Below, one piece after another: positions 10,080 to 22,139 of a stretch of 64,000 nucleotides of DNA. The stretch is from Luidia sarsii (Eukaryota > Echinodermata > Asteroidea > Paxillosida > Luidiidae): contig OX465103.1 of NCBI GenBank assembly GCA_949987565.1, positions 17,431,280-17,495,279 on the forward strand, written 5' to 3'. Every line of letters starts with the position of its first letter. Position 1 is the first letter of the stretch. Under the pieces are notes generated by a model. The model worked only from the letters and a program-made list of their open reading frames with translations, did no database searches and was not told where the DNA came from. The position numbers and the translations under genes were made by a program.

Positions 10080-12235
10080 AGGTACATGTACAGTTGTGTA
10101 CATGTACAGTACATGTACTGTACATGAACCTACAATACCATAGCTTTAAAAACTTTGTGTGTCGATCAGATGTTAATCCACACTGCTGAACTGCCATTGT
10201 TTTTCTTCAGATCGATCCTTTTATTAGCAAACTGGGAATAATTTGCCAGGAATTTTGTGTTGTTGGCCACAAAGGTGAATCAATTTTTCACATATGGTCT
10301 AAGGTTTAAAGATCATAATAACTATACACATATGTACATGTACAATGTACGTGTATACAATTTTTGCTTGCTTACATGTAATTGTCCAATTGGTCGTACC
10401 ATAGAGCAAGGACACTCGGCACGTACACATGGACCGGTATGTACATGTACTGCACATGTACAGTACAGTGTATCCATAATTGCACATTGTGTATGGATTT
10501 TAGTAATAAATTTTCATGAATTATTTTGTGCTACACAAAATATATGATGTACAATTATATACTGTCTAGTGTATGTGTGTATTATGAACATAAATTATAT
10601 ATATGTAGACTACATGTACTGTACATGTACATTGTTTGTACACATGTACAAATAACATGTACATGTACATGTACATGGATTCAACATTGTACACATTTGC
10701 AAGCATACAGCCAGTTGACCAAGCAGTGGCCAGCACACAATGCCACAAGCTCAAAGTGGATTTCAGCATGCACAGTGCATACACATGTTCAGTACATGTA
10801 CATGTATGTACAAGTACATGTACCGGTACATGTACATGTACATTTGTACAATGTACATGTACATGTACCATTACAGGTCTACGGTACCATACTGTACAGG
10901 TACATCTACATGTGCATTTCTTGAAGTGCTGTACAGGCCAAGAGTTTGTTTATAAATCAATAAATCAAGGCAACGTGTATTTTCACAGGCAAATCAGCAG
11001 TCCAATATAAACGGGTTGCGATTTCTTCATCAAACCTTCATGTACAGTGTACATGTATGTACATGTGTACATATGTACATACATGTACATGTACGTGTAT
11101 GATCAAACCAGTGGCATACTGGCATGGCTGCATGAGTGATGTATGCATTTTCGTACATTGACTGCCTGTTTATACGGTAGTTCCACAGTTTGTCAATATA
11201 CATGTACATGTACACTGATGTATAGTATGTACAATGTATTACCACATGTACAATGTACATGTATAGTACATGTACATGAACATTGTACATCGTATGTGTT
11301 AAAGCATGGTATAGGGCAAATTTTCATAAACAGACGTGTACATGTACATTTACGTACGTGTACACATACACAATTCATGTACCGGATATGGTAACATACC
11401 GGGTACATGTAATGTACCGGTACAGTGCACATGACCTTGTACATGACATGTACCTTCGAATTTATGCAGAGACCAATTTGGAGTCATACATTAATCAATA
11501 ACCCCCTCCCCCCCAAGTCTTTATTCACCTACAATGTACAAGTATATTGTAACACCAAAGATGTGATACATGTACATGTGTACATGTATCTTGTAAAACT
11601 GAGTTCAGTTCTGTAGACTGCACCCATACAATGTACATGTACATGTACATGTACATGTGTGTGTACATGTACATGTACTGTACATTACACTGTACATGTA
11701 CAGTACATATACTGTACAAGTAATGTACACATGTACATGCACTGTACAGTACATGTATGTTCAGAATTTTAAAAGAAAGGAAATTAATTTCAACCAGCCT
11801 CTGATTACGTAATACATGTACACATGTACGTGTGTACATGTAGAGGTACACACATGATGTACATGTACATGTACATGTACCTGCACATTCCTTACCTCGT
11901 ATATTTTAAGGGGACTTTGTACAAATATAGTACCGGATACAGGGCTATTCACCCCTCCATCCAACCCATCACCCAGCCCCTGTATAATATGCAGTATGGC
12001 CAGCCTACACTACGGTATATGAGCCCAATACCTGCATGTGTTATTAAAACTAATATTTGGGTTGTAGCACCATTCACTGTGCAGTCAGTCATCTGCATGC
12101 AGCCCTTGTGTAAAAGATGAGTGGCAGCGCATCCTCTGAGACAACCACCTGTAAGGATTACAAGTACATGTACATGTACCACAGCAGTGCAAGTGGAGAA
12201 CACGTACGGTACATGTACATGTGCATTATTGGTTT
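10080..12235. repeat. ACATGT array cluster 5
   Basis: Large patch with dense arrays at 10082-10135, 10330-10470, 10605-10915, 11040-11100, 11195-11290, 11335-11460 and 11540-11885, plus short tracts at 12160 and 12208. Intervening DNA is AT-rich and unique. No gene seen. Confidence 0.92.
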
Positions 12236-12436
12236 TAACAGGAAATTGTATGGATTTGCCCAAGCCAAATGATTCTATATGCTTTCCAAGGGAGTCACTT
12301 TTCAACAATTAACAAACATTTTCACCACATGGTGTATACACTATACAGTACACAATTGTACACAATTTGTATTAACCGGTAGGCCTACACCTGTACATGT
12401 ACACCATACATACATGTAGTTTTTGGCTGGTAACCA

Positions 12437-13573
12437 GTGAAATTTGATAACTTGGCATAACCAGCCTTAACAATAACCCCAAACCAGTATCATCCCTCAT
12501 TAACTCAGCATATGACCAGTCATGACCATAACCCTGAACCATCATACCACTGTATTCCTGGTTTAATTGATCAACATTTTCGTAACCAGTCTTAAGTTCT
12601 TAACAATAAACCATACACCCAAAACCATACCCCCAAACCAGCAAAACCATATCCCTGGATTTTATAACTCAGCACAACCAGTTTTAACCATAACCCCAAA
12701 CCAGCGAAACCATATCCCTGGATAACTCAGCACAACCAGTCTTAACCATAACCCAAAACCATCAAAACCATATCCCTGGATTTTATAACTCGGCATAACC
12801 AGTCTTAACCATAACCCCAAACCAGCAAAACCATATATCTGGATAAATCAGCATAATCAGTCTTAACCATAACCCCAAACCAGCGAAACCATATCCCTGG
12901 ATAACTCAGTACAACCAGTCTTAGCCATAATCCCAAACCAGCGAAACCATATCCCTGGATAACTCAGCATAACCAGTCTTAACCGTAACCCCAAATCAGC
13001 AAAACCGTATCCCTGGATAACTCAGCATAACTACTGTACATGTACCGGTAGTCTTAACCATAACCCCAAACCAGCAAAACCATACTGTATCACTGCATAA
13101 CTCAGCATAGCCAGTCTTAACCATAATCCCAAACCAGCAAAACCATATCCCTGCATAACTCAGCATAGCCAGTCTTAACCATAACCCGAAACCAGCAAAA
13201 CCATATATCTGGATAACTCAGCATAGCCAGTCTTAACCATAACCCCAAACCAGCAAAACCATGTATCTGGATAAATCAGCATAGCCATCTTAACCATAAC
13301 CCCAAACCAGCGAAACCATATCCCTGGATAACTCAGTACAACCAGTCTTAACCATAACCCCAAACCAGCGAAACAATATCCCTTGATAACTCAGCACAAC
13401 CAGTCTTAGCCATAATCCCAAACCAGCGAAACCGTATCCCTGGATAACTCAGCATAGCCAGTCTTAACCATAACCCCAAACCAGCAAAACCATATCCCTG
13501 CATAACTCAGCATAGCCAGTCTTAAGTTCTTAACCATAACCCTGAACTAGCGTTTCCATATCCCTGATAAACG
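12437..13573. repeat. 58-bp tandem array
   Basis: About 19 copies of a 58-bp unit built from TAACTCAGCATAACCAGTC, TTAACCATAACCCCAAACC and AGCRAAACCATATCCCTGG. Copies at the two ends are more diverged, and two units carry a 5-base TTTTA extension before TAACTC. One unit holds a 19-base array TACTGTACATGTACCGGTA (13032-13050) and another a 5-base CTGTA insertion (13085-13089) absent from its neighbours. Short open frames on the minus strand follow the period and are not genes. Confidence 0.92.
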
Positions 13574-13574
13574 C

Positions 13575-13855
13575 ATTATTAACATGGCGCTTAAACACTT
13601 CCATCTCCAGAGCTGTGCGTGTTATCACCATTGGATCCCACATCATGTTCCCCAGCCTGATGTTAGTGCAGTGTGACATTGTGTGCATACAGACACTGTA
13701 CTTGAATCTGATATGGACGTTCCACTGGCTTGGTCGATACTGGCCCATCAGGGAAGGAAGTAGTGAAAAGGCTTGGCCCATTGATTTTTCGATTGAATCC
13801 CCCCTCCCTCATTTTTTATTTTTTTTATTTAAAGGGGCATTAAATGAAAAAGGCA
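13575..13855. other. unique sequence with frames open on both strands
   Basis: A minus-strand frame (about 13720 down to 13530) and an overlapping plus-strand frame (13615-13790) both look moderately protein-like. They have no supporting splice sites and the minus frame ends inside the tandem array. Probably chance. Confidence 0.3.
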
Positions 13856-13859
13856 CAGT

Positions 13860-14045
13860 ACATTTACATGTACATGTACATGTTGTAAATTGGTGCATCA
13901 AATTTGTTCTCTGCTCAGATACATGTACATGTACAACTCCCATGTACATGTACAGTGTGTACATGTAAGTCATAACTTTAAGTGCATGTACGGTACATGT
14001 ACATGTACATGTACATGTACATGTTGAACAGTACAGTACAGTACA
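13860..14045. repeat. ACATGT arrays
   Basis: Three tracts (13866-13882, 13920-13935, 13985-14050) of TACATG units with CAG and CGG variants. Confidence 0.9.
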
Positions 14046-14049
14046 TGTA

Positions 14050-14878
14050 TTACCATCAGTCCTTCCAGTTATATTTTAGATTTTGGGAAATTGTGCATGC
14101 AGAATTCATTGTATGAATTAGGAACTCATTCATAAGTCATGTGAAAAAAAAATAGAAATTTTAAAATTTGAGTCATCATCCTGTCTATTGAAAATGGTAA
14201 AATCTCTTCCAGAATCTTGTATACAGTACTTGTTAATTTATACTGAGATTTTAAGATTCCTTAAACTGCAGTAACTAAATATCAAAAATGATTGCCATTA
14301 AAATTTATGTTGGAATTTTTTGTTGGGCATCATTGGGCATCTTTTTGAGAAACATAAATAAAGTAATACAAAACAAAATTTGACTACATGTATGATGACC
14401 CAAAGTACTGTACCGTATGTTGTGTACATGTACAGGTCTTGAAATACTAAGGGCCTGATGTACATGTATGGTCAATGGTATCAGTGTCAGTAAAAGCTTT
14501 TTCAAAGGCAGAAGAAAGCTTGTCATGAAATACAGTACCCGTACATGTATGTACTTTTCCAGAAATGGATGTCAAATGGTCTGGGTCTATAATGGATGGC
14601 TTCAGACTGCATTCAGACACCATCTGCACGAGAAACGGATCCATTGAATTCTGTCCTTGTCTTACAAATACTTCTTACTAGACCATTTACAAGTGCGCAA
14701 ACAACACCCTCCGGCAATCCCCCCCCCCCCTAGCACCCTCTTCCCCAAAAGCTCCAAGACAGAGAAGACATGTCGAAGTGGGCAATATACATGTACATGT
14801 AACGCAAGTCAACACCTGCTGGTCTTTTGTGTACTGTAGTTTGCAGACTTCCGCCGACAAAGCTACATGCGTATGATA
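14050..14878. other. AT-rich unique sequence
   Basis: AT-rich DNA with isolated TACATGTA units at 14386, 14458 and 14543 and a C10 run at 14721. No gene seen. Confidence 0.5.
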
Positions 14879-14879
14879 C

Positions 14880-15530
14880 TGTGCATTTGTACATGTACAA
14901 TGTACATGTACCGTACGTACTGTACATGTATGACGCACTGACAGACTTTGGGAAATTACGTGCCACTAAAGGGATTTCTGCTGCAGCTGTTTGGGGTTTC
15001 TGTCCGTTTCCCCCCCCCCCCCTTTTTTGTGTTGTTTTCATTTGGTAGAACCAGACAGGGGGGGGGGGGCGAGAAAAGAGAGGGGGGAAAAAGAAACTGA
15101 AAGAAAGAAAGAAAAGAGAGAGGCCGAGTTTGTTTGGCATTAAGGAAGATTATCCTTTGACACCTTGACTGAGTGTAACATGTACCTGCACATTTACATT
15201 TGTACCTGTAGGCAGCGCATGGTGGAGTCAGCCAGGGCTAACAACCCACCCACGCTCCTATCGGAAATAGCCATCAGAAAGTGACAATGCTCCACCATCC
15301 AGCCTGTACAGGTCCTTTGCTCGGGGGTAGACTGTACTGGTATCAATAGCAACATGTGTATACGTACATGTACATGTACATGTACAATGTATGCCAGAGG
15401 CATTGCATGCACTGTACGTGTGCTTATACATGTATTTATGAATACATACATGTATGGTTTATATTGGCAAGGTACAGTACATACACTGTACAGTTCATAC
15501 ATTGTACATGTACATTGTACATATATGTGT
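14880..15530. repeat. ACATGT arrays flanking C-run and G-run
   Basis: Arrays at 14890-14930 and 15360-15530. Between them lie C12 at 15010-15021 and G13 at 15057-15069, followed by a purine-only stretch (15070-15125). Confidence 0.85.
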
Positions 15531-15534
15531 ATGG

Positions 15535-16480
15535 CACATCGGTTCAGTCTGCAATGGTATTTTGTCATCAATTCATGGGATGCAGTGCCACAGATGCATG
15601 CGTATTGGGTTAAAAAAAAAAAAATCTATTTTTTCTGTAACTTGCAAGCAGTGTTATTTTACTCTGGGATTGACTGGCATGAATGAGAAAAGTACAACGA
15701 ATTTCAAGATGTAGTTGTCCGTGGATTCGGGATCTTACGTTACGCCTTTGAAGTGAACTCCACAGAAGTACGTTCACCCAAAACTCCCAAAAGTGTCAGT
15801 TTTGAATTCAGTTTGTAGTCCGGTGACTAAAGATGGCCTGTTTTGTATGCAGGGGTCTTAACTGTGGCCGCTTGGGTGAGACGTTCATGAATAGTCATTT
15901 CCAATGCACAGGAATATTATTGAGTGGGCTGTGGATGGGGCGGTGGACGGTGCGTGGACGCCCAAGTGGTATCTTGATTTCATATGACTGGCTTGGTTTG
16001 GAGGGCCACTGAAGTGGGTGGCATTCGTACACTGGCCGGGGTTACAGAAGATTGGATGACGGCCACAAGAAGGCCACAAGAAGGAAGCCATCCAAAGGAC
16101 CCCGACCCCCCAACAAAACCCTCTCCATTAGGCCAAAGATGTCGGTCTGCAAATTAATCAGCCGACGCTTTGTTCCATACTCCAGAGTGACCCTCCATGG
16201 CTGCAGTGGTCAGTGGTGCCAAGGATTGGTGGTCGGGGTGGTTAGTGGGGCTTGTCGGAGGGTGAGAGTGCTTCGGCCCTGAGATGTAATTCCACAGCGC
16301 TCATCCGGTCATGCCTTGTTTGCCTTTGACCCAGTTCCATTACATGTCCCAACCACCCTGCGGTCCCAAACTCCCCCGTGCTCACTGATCCCCGTCCTAG
16401 GATTGCGCTGTCGGCTCGGGTTGCACCAACCCAGCTCCTCTCGGTACTTCCCATTGCCTTCCTCCTTCTCCACCATCCTC
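15535..16480. other. repeat-poor unique sequence
   Basis: No ACATGT array. It includes an A12 run at 15613 and an 11-base direct duplication GCCACAAGAAG at 16060-16083. An acceptor-like site CTTTGACCCAG at 16331 has no convincing partner. Confidence 0.5.
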
Positions 16481-16500
16481 ATTCTCCCCCCCTCTCTCTC

Positions 16501-16534
<34 letters not shown>

Positions 16535-17125
16535 CCTCCCTCCCCACGCTCACTCTTGTCTCCCGTATTGACACAACACCATAACACGTCGATGAGCCAT
16601 CAATCCCAAGCATTAATCATTGTCTCTCTCTCCACCTCCACTCCTTCCTTCCTTCCCAACCTCCCCTCCTCCTCCCCCTCCCTCTCTCTCTCTCTCCCCA
16701 CCACCACCTCCTCCTCCACATCCCCTGGAGGTGTCGATCCCGAGGGAGCGGCAGAGTCAGAACTACGCCAAAAGAGGCGACTCACGACGCTCTGACTCTC
16801 TGGACGAGATTGGTTTGCGTAGGCACGCCCCCTGCTTTGCCATTATCATTAAAATCGCCATCATCTCCCAGCCCGCTCACCCCCTAGCCCATCCCCCCCC
16901 CCATCCGTCACTCCCTCTCTCCTCTCCCCTTCCCACCTTAACCCTTTTGTACTCTCACCAAACCCATCCGCTGTGCTGGTGATGGTGGTATGCGGAGCGT
17001 GCACGCAGCACCCGCTCTCCCAATGGTCCTTTGGCTTTCCGGCTGGTGATGCCACTGCCCTAGAACCCGAGCCTTCTTCCTTCTCTCCCGCCCTCCCTCC
17101 CGACTTCCCCCTCCCAGTCATATCC
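16480..17125. repeat. pyrimidine-rich low-complexity block
   Basis: (CT)n at 16490-16545 and several C/T-rich segments at 16620-16700 and 16880-17110. GC content is higher than around the arrays. Ser/Pro/Leu-rich open frames here follow from composition. Confidence 0.8.
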
Positions 17126-17129
17126 ATCT

Positions 17130-17550
17130 AGGGGTGGGTGGGTCGTGCAGTCGCCCCAAATCTTTTGTTGTGCCCAGTCAATTGCCTACTTGCACATGTG
17201 CAACACCGCAGGCGCGTCTGAAGCGGTGTGTGCATGCCAACCAGCGCTGGACTGACGGAGCTGTCTCCTTGCTTTGTTTCCTTGGGCGGCTTCGGGCCTC
17301 GCTTCCCCTCTCCCCCGTCTCTACTCTACATTTGGATGTTCGCATGCCTTCACACATTTGGTATTCTACCTTCTTCCATCATCGTTTCTCTTTGGCCTCT
17401 TTCTTAGCGGGAGCCTCCATTCCCAGAACTCCAGACTCCCCAAAAGTTGTCAGGCCAGCGGCAGTAGTTGGTGAGTTTCCATTCTGTCAACATCCTTTTA
17501 TTTGAGATTTTTAAGATTTAAAACCTTGTTTGTTTGCGTACCGATCCATT
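17130..17550. other. repeat-poor GC-rich sequence
   Basis: Balanced, repeat-free DNA. A donor-like GTGAGT occurs at 17471 after CAGTAGTTG, and one frame is open 17134-17505, but composition is not clearly coding and no product is recognised. A noncoding or 5' exon is conceivable. Confidence 0.3.
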
Positions 17551-17551
17551 G

Positions 17552-17797
17552 CTTCTTCTTTTTTTTCTTTTTTTTTGGAGAAGAGAAAGTGTCATAGATT
17601 ATAACATGATGTTTGCGTTGAGGAGAATGTACATTGTAATTCAATGAGGGTGTGTCCTGCTCGACGTAATAAACACTGAGTGCTCAGTGCTTTGCCCAAT
17701 GCCTGATAAAACAATATTTCCGGCAGCTCGAGCGGGATTCGAACCCGTGACTCCCGCTTTCTAGTGCGGACGTCTTCACCACTGGACCACCGAGCTG
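17552..17797 (-). mobile_element. tRNA-derived SINE, apparently full length
   Basis: On the minus strand a 73-base tRNA-like head (17796-17724) is followed by about 145 bases of unrelated body and ends in an A-rich tail (the T-rich run 17551-17576 on the plus strand). This is the standard SINE order: pol III promoter, body, tail. The head has both promoter boxes. Target site duplications are not obvious. It is the only intact SINE in the window and sits in the array-poor block. Confidence 0.75.
17724..17796 (-). pseudogene. tRNA-like head of the SINE
   Basis: A 7-bp acceptor stem (AGCTCGG with TCGAGCT, one G-T pair), a 3-bp D stem, A-box TGGTCCAGTGG, anticodon stem TCCGC/GCGGG, T-arm loop TTCGAAT and B-box GGTTCGAATCC can all be drawn. 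The anticodon loop has 8 bases instead of 7 and the outer T-stem pair is mismatched, so a working tRNA is unlikely. No CCA is encoded, as expected in eukaryotes. Confidence 0.7.
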
Positions 17798-17799
17798 GT

Positions 17800-18745
17800 C
17801 GAGATCGTGTGGTGGATTTGAATAATGTGTAGAGGCAGGTACCACGTTGACTCATAGATAAAACATGAAGAGGAAGTGACTTGTGATTTAAAGCACATTG
17901 AACTATTCTTCTTCTTACGTATGAGGCAAGCAGCAGTTAAAGGTGCTGCTGTCTCAAGTTGTTGTCGTTCGTCCTGGGCTCAATCAGAAGAGAGAGACCA
18001 GTTACCAGGGCCCACCAACTAGGAGGTCAACAACATGGGCCCCACTGAACCATTGAAGACCCTTGTCTACAGTCGTACTAATGGGGCTTGCTTACAAGTA
18101 TGCAATACTTAGTGTGTACAAGCTGCAACCATTTTCTGGTTGTCTTTATCAGTAAGATAAATTTGATTTAGGATCCCACCAGAGCCCTGCGGTATAACCC
18201 CCAAAAAGTGAAACCAACAAGGAATTCTTGTACACCAGCATCTCTACTGTACTGTAGCTGAAACCAAATGGATGAAGTTGAGGGAGACCTAATTTCTTTC
18301 CATTTTCATCCAGCTAAAAACTATTTTAATTTCAATGTGATTAATGTGTGAAGGCAACCGATGTTTTGTACACAACGTTTACTTCTCATAAATAAAGGTG
18401 AATCCAATCTTGGCCATTTTTGTTTTACTGAGTTTACTGACTGAGACCAAAAATAGTCTTGCCCATAGTTAGGGGCATACAGATGACCAACAATGTTTTG
18501 TTTTTGTCAGGCTTCTGTGTGCTGTCACAGCATGTGCACTGTGCCTTTTGCCACATGGGATGCAAGTAACATTGTGAGTTTGTGAAGAAAAAAAAAGAAA
18601 TAACCAGGAGTGTGAGGAAGGAGGTCACTGGGTAATCACGAGGTCACCTTTCACCGCTGGTATCATTGACTGACGCAAAACTATCCTGTCATTACTGAGC
18701 GGTTGTCCAGCAACCATAGCTGGCGTCAATTGTCTCTGTCGCCCG
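17800..18745. other. repeat-poor unique sequence
   Basis: No arrays and no recognisable genes. It contains an A-rich run at 18587-18597. Confidence 0.5.
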
Positions 18746-18748
18746 CAG

Positions 18749-18824
18749 GAGTGTCACTTTCACGAGTCAGTGCCAAGCGCGCAGTCCGAGAAGTTGTCTA
18801 GTCATCGGCCCGGGCAAAGTCAAG
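18749..18824 (+). other. candidate internal exon, 76 bp
   Basis: A strong acceptor (GTCTCTGTCGCCCGCAG) and a donor CAAG|GTAGTG bound 76 bases. Two frames are open. One starts ECHFHESVPSAQSEKLSS, the other starts with SVTFTSQCQARSPRS. The segment lies inside the long array-free block 15.5-19.1 kb, which is where exons would be expected. The product is not recognised. Confidence 0.28.
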
Positions 18825-18829
18825 GTAGT

Positions 18830-19200
18830 GACTAACAGTTGTGGAATGGCCAACCTTGTCATTGCGGGGCTGTGGGGGTTGTATCGGCTGTCAGCTCGTC
18901 AGCGGTATGTTAACTCGCTGGAGACGTCCCCCTTTATTGTTGATGTCATAATAATGAGTGATCCCTAGTATCACAGTGTATCAGGCCCGGGGCTTTGGTC
19001 TTTAACTTAAAGGGGCAGGGCATTGGGATCATTTTGCAACATACTCCCAGGTAGAGTTCTGGCGGTCTGTTCTTCACACGCAAACCTTGTTCTCACACTT
19101 GAACCACATGAACGTACATGTACATGTACATACACCTGTATAACCCAGGAACGCTGCAATCAGAACAGGATTGTTTGCGAACAGCCAAGAGCAGGGGCAC
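18830..19200. other. unique sequence, no gene seen
   Basis: GC-balanced DNA with one short TACATG tract at 19116-19131 just before the minisatellite. Confidence 0.5.
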
Positions 19201-19204
19201 TCAG

Positions 19205-19975
19205 GTAATGATTAGGGGCACCCAGGCATTGACCAGGGGCACCAAGGCAATGACCAGGGGCACCCAGGCATTGACCAGGGGCACCAAGGCAATGACCAGG
19301 GGCACCCAGGCATTGACCAGGGGCACCAAGGCAATGACCAGGGGCACCAAGGCAATGGCCAGGGGCACCAAGGCATTGACCAGGGACACCAAGGCAATGA
19401 CCAGGGGAACCAAGGCAATGACCAGGGGCACCAAGGCAATGACCAGGGGCACCGAGGCAATGACCAGGGGCACCAAGGCAATGACCAGGGGCACCAAGGC
19501 AATGACCAGGGGCACCAAGGCAATGACCAGGGACACCAAGGCAATGACCAGGGGAACCAAGGCAATGACCAGGGGCACCAAGGCAATGACCAGGGGGCAC
19601 CAAGGCAATGACCAGGGGCACCAAGGCAATGATCAGGGGCACCAAGGCAATGACCAGAGGCACCAAGGCAATGACCAGGTGGCACCAAAGCAATGACCAG
19701 GGGCACCAAGGCAATGACCAGGGGCACCAAGGCAATGACCAGGGGCACCAAGGCAATGACCAGGGGCACCAAGGCAATGATCAGGGGCACCAAGGCAATG
19801 ACCAGGGGCACCAAGGCAATGACCAGGGGCACCAAGGCATTGACCAGGGACACCAAGGCAATGACCAGGGGAACCAAGGCAATGACCAGGGGCACCAAGG
19901 CAATGACCAGGGGCACCAAGGCAATGACCAGGGGGCACCAAGGTAATGAAGGACACCCAGGCAGAACATGCCAGA
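19205..19975. repeat. 21-bp minisatellite, about 35 copies
   Basis: The unit is ACCAAGGCAATGACCAGGGG plus C (21 bases), highly uniform. Three units are 22 bases (extra G near 19591 and 19932, GGTGG near 19680). Point variants (GGACACC, GGGAACC, CCCAGGCATTG) recur in blocks near 19376, 19527 and 19843, showing segmental duplication of several units at once. Because 21 is a multiple of three and the unit is stop-free, long frames arise on both strands (MTRGTKA and LVPLVIA type). The 22-base units break every one of them, so translation is unlikely. Confidence 0.95.
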
Positions 19976-19979
19976 TGTA

Positions 19980-20508
19980 CATGTAGCCAGCACAAGAATG
20001 CAAAATTATTTGAAATGTTTGCTCATTAAAATATGTTAGCATGGCAAAAGATCTGCTCTATTGTATACACATGCTGGTACACATGTACTACATGTACAGT
20101 AGTCTGTCAAATGGTCGTGCAGTGCAAGACTGCAAGGCATATTGAATGCATGAAATGAAACCGCTTCTGAGCCTAACTGAGAGTAAACTCTAACTGATGA
20201 CTGCATGGAAAGTAGGCCACAGTCATTTGGTTGATGGACTATGAATATTTTTCATGTCTGCATACAAGGCCCAATGAATATTTATACATGTACATGTACA
20301 GTACCATAGGCCTGGGTTGGAGGCCATCTGTCTCTTGGACTGAGTTTAATGGTGAATGCTGATGGTTAGTCTGCTTGATCTTCATCAAAGGGGACTGATT
20401 GTGTGCCTTTGTGAGGCCCGGTCAGAACTCTGTGCCTACTGTATGACTGGATGCAAGACGGAAGAAATACACGTGTACACGTTTATGTACATAAACTACC
20501 GGTAACAA
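19980..20508. other. unique sequence, no gene seen
   Basis: AT-rich DNA with short array tracts at 20072-20098 and 20286-20303. Confidence 0.5.
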
Positions 20509-20510
20509 TC

Positions 20511-20622
20511 TGCCTTTGAGAAAGGTCCTGCTAGGATTAAAAACGTCAGGCCATCCTTATTGTTGATACTTTGCATTTTGTTCACTTTAGTCAATAAGCA
20601 GTTGGCAATATTTTTGCACATT
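20511..20622 (+). mobile_element. fold-back element, copy 2 (half)
   Basis: One arm only. It carries GCCTTTGAGAAAGGTCC, CTGCTAGGATTAAAAACGTC, the TAGTCA-like region and a terminal GCAGTTGGCAATATTTTTG, diverged from the other copies. Its CTAG (20531-20534) is uninterrupted. A TACCGGTA unit abuts the inner end at 20498-20505. Confidence 0.65.
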
Positions 20623-20624
20623 AC

Positions 20625-22138
20625 TGTATTGATTAATAGGCAATTATAATACACTGCTGTAGGTACATGTGTACATGTACTGTACATGTCTGTCAAAAGT
20701 GACACTCCTGGTGCATTTGAAAGGTCTGCAGACAGGCAATCAAGCATAACAACTGTCTGTAAACAAAGTTATCAAACATGTAAGTTTTTGGAAGAGGTAC
20801 ATACTGTATAAGTTTTACCTGAGGTTTGAATTGTATGTATACAGTACTGTACACTGTACATGTGTGGGAGTACAGTTTTCATTTCTGAGTTCAGTAGGGA
20901 GTGTATTCCAAAGTGATGGGCCAGATGTTGAGAATGATCGGCTTCCCCGGGAGAGTTGCGAGCGTGGGATGGGCAGGAGTTGGGTTTTCGCAGAATGAAG
21001 TCTGGGGGAATCAGCCGCTACAGTAGTTGACAGCTTCCATAGAAACGTGTGTACGGGTAATTTGAAGCTGTAGCTTTAACCTTTTGACGGGGCCTGATGG
21101 TGCTTTCTCAATCATAAAAAAATGATATGTTCACGAGCATGAGTGATTTGGTATTTTGTGTTCACCAATGGCTAGCTGGAGCCTGGTAGACATTGGTTCT
21201 CTCAATTGCACGGTGTACCGGTACTTATACTTATAGGACTGGCACGAGGTCTTGTGCCATTACACGATAAGAGGGGAGCATTAGTAGTTGTCATAATGAC
21301 AGTAGACGGTAATGGTTGTGAGTGGGTGATGGATACGCTACGGTAGCAGCCAGTCAGACTGTCTGGTAGACTGGGCTCCACGCGGCTCCCCAAGGGACTT
21401 ATGAATGTTTGCCCATCCACTGAGATAGGCACTCGTGGCAATTAAAGATCTTAGCTGCTTACATTATATCCCACGCAGTGTTCCATCAGGAGAACATGCT
21501 GGGGTCATCTGCCTCTGTGTTTATCATTGAAAGGAACCATCTCCAGTAGCAAGTTGTAATGTACGTTGAACCTTGTCTGATGCTAATCCCACAGTGCCGC
21601 TTTGAGAGAAAACAATTTGTTTGCATGGAAACGTTAGCCAGCCTCCATGAAAACAGGATCCCCAATCCAGTGGCGTCTCTTGATGGCGGACTGAGCGCAC
21701 ACTGTGCGAATGGTTGAGTCACTGGCTCGTCCCAGAGCCACAACGCGCTCACAGGAGAGATTAGGCACATGGTCAGTGTCACCATGCATCTGTCGAACAT
21801 TGGTTTATCACCATTCTATTCGTCAAATGGGTTTTCTCCATTTCATGTACAACTGTACAATACATTAACACCAGGTATTATTTGCAATAGGTTTAAGCGT
21901 CATAATACCTAAACCTGCAAACAAGTTGTGGTCATGAGCATTTTTGATGACTGAAGTACAGAACATGTATCGAAATCAAACATCAAGTTTATTGGTCTGC
22001 CAGTTTTTTGGTCGGAATTTCTGATGCTGTTCTGTACGTGTCAATTAAAGAATAAAAAACGTACACGTGTATTTAGGAGTCAATTTGTCACTCGCCAATA
22101 CAATGATTTCTTTGACATCAGGTGCACGGCCACAGGTC
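20625..22138. other. mostly unique sequence, no gene seen
   Basis: Isolated array units only (20660-20690, 20845-20862). At 20895-21010 the sequence has the feel of an old repeat but I cannot assign it. Minus-strand frames at 21202-21441 and 21486-21800 lack splice or homology support. Confidence 0.45.
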
Positions 22139-22139
22139 C

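Noticed and set aside
12437..13573. Telomere-like TTAACCATAACCCC words
   Set aside because: They are part of a 58-bp satellite unit, not TTAGGG/CCCTAA arrays, and lie internally.
17724..17796. Functional tRNA gene
   Set aside because: Eight-base anticodon loop, mismatch in the T stem and a fused SINE body with an A-rich tail.
19212..20042. 276-codon minus-strand frame and matching plus-strand frames
   Set aside because: Generated by the 21-bp stop-free minisatellite; 22-base units break the frames and composition is purely periodic.
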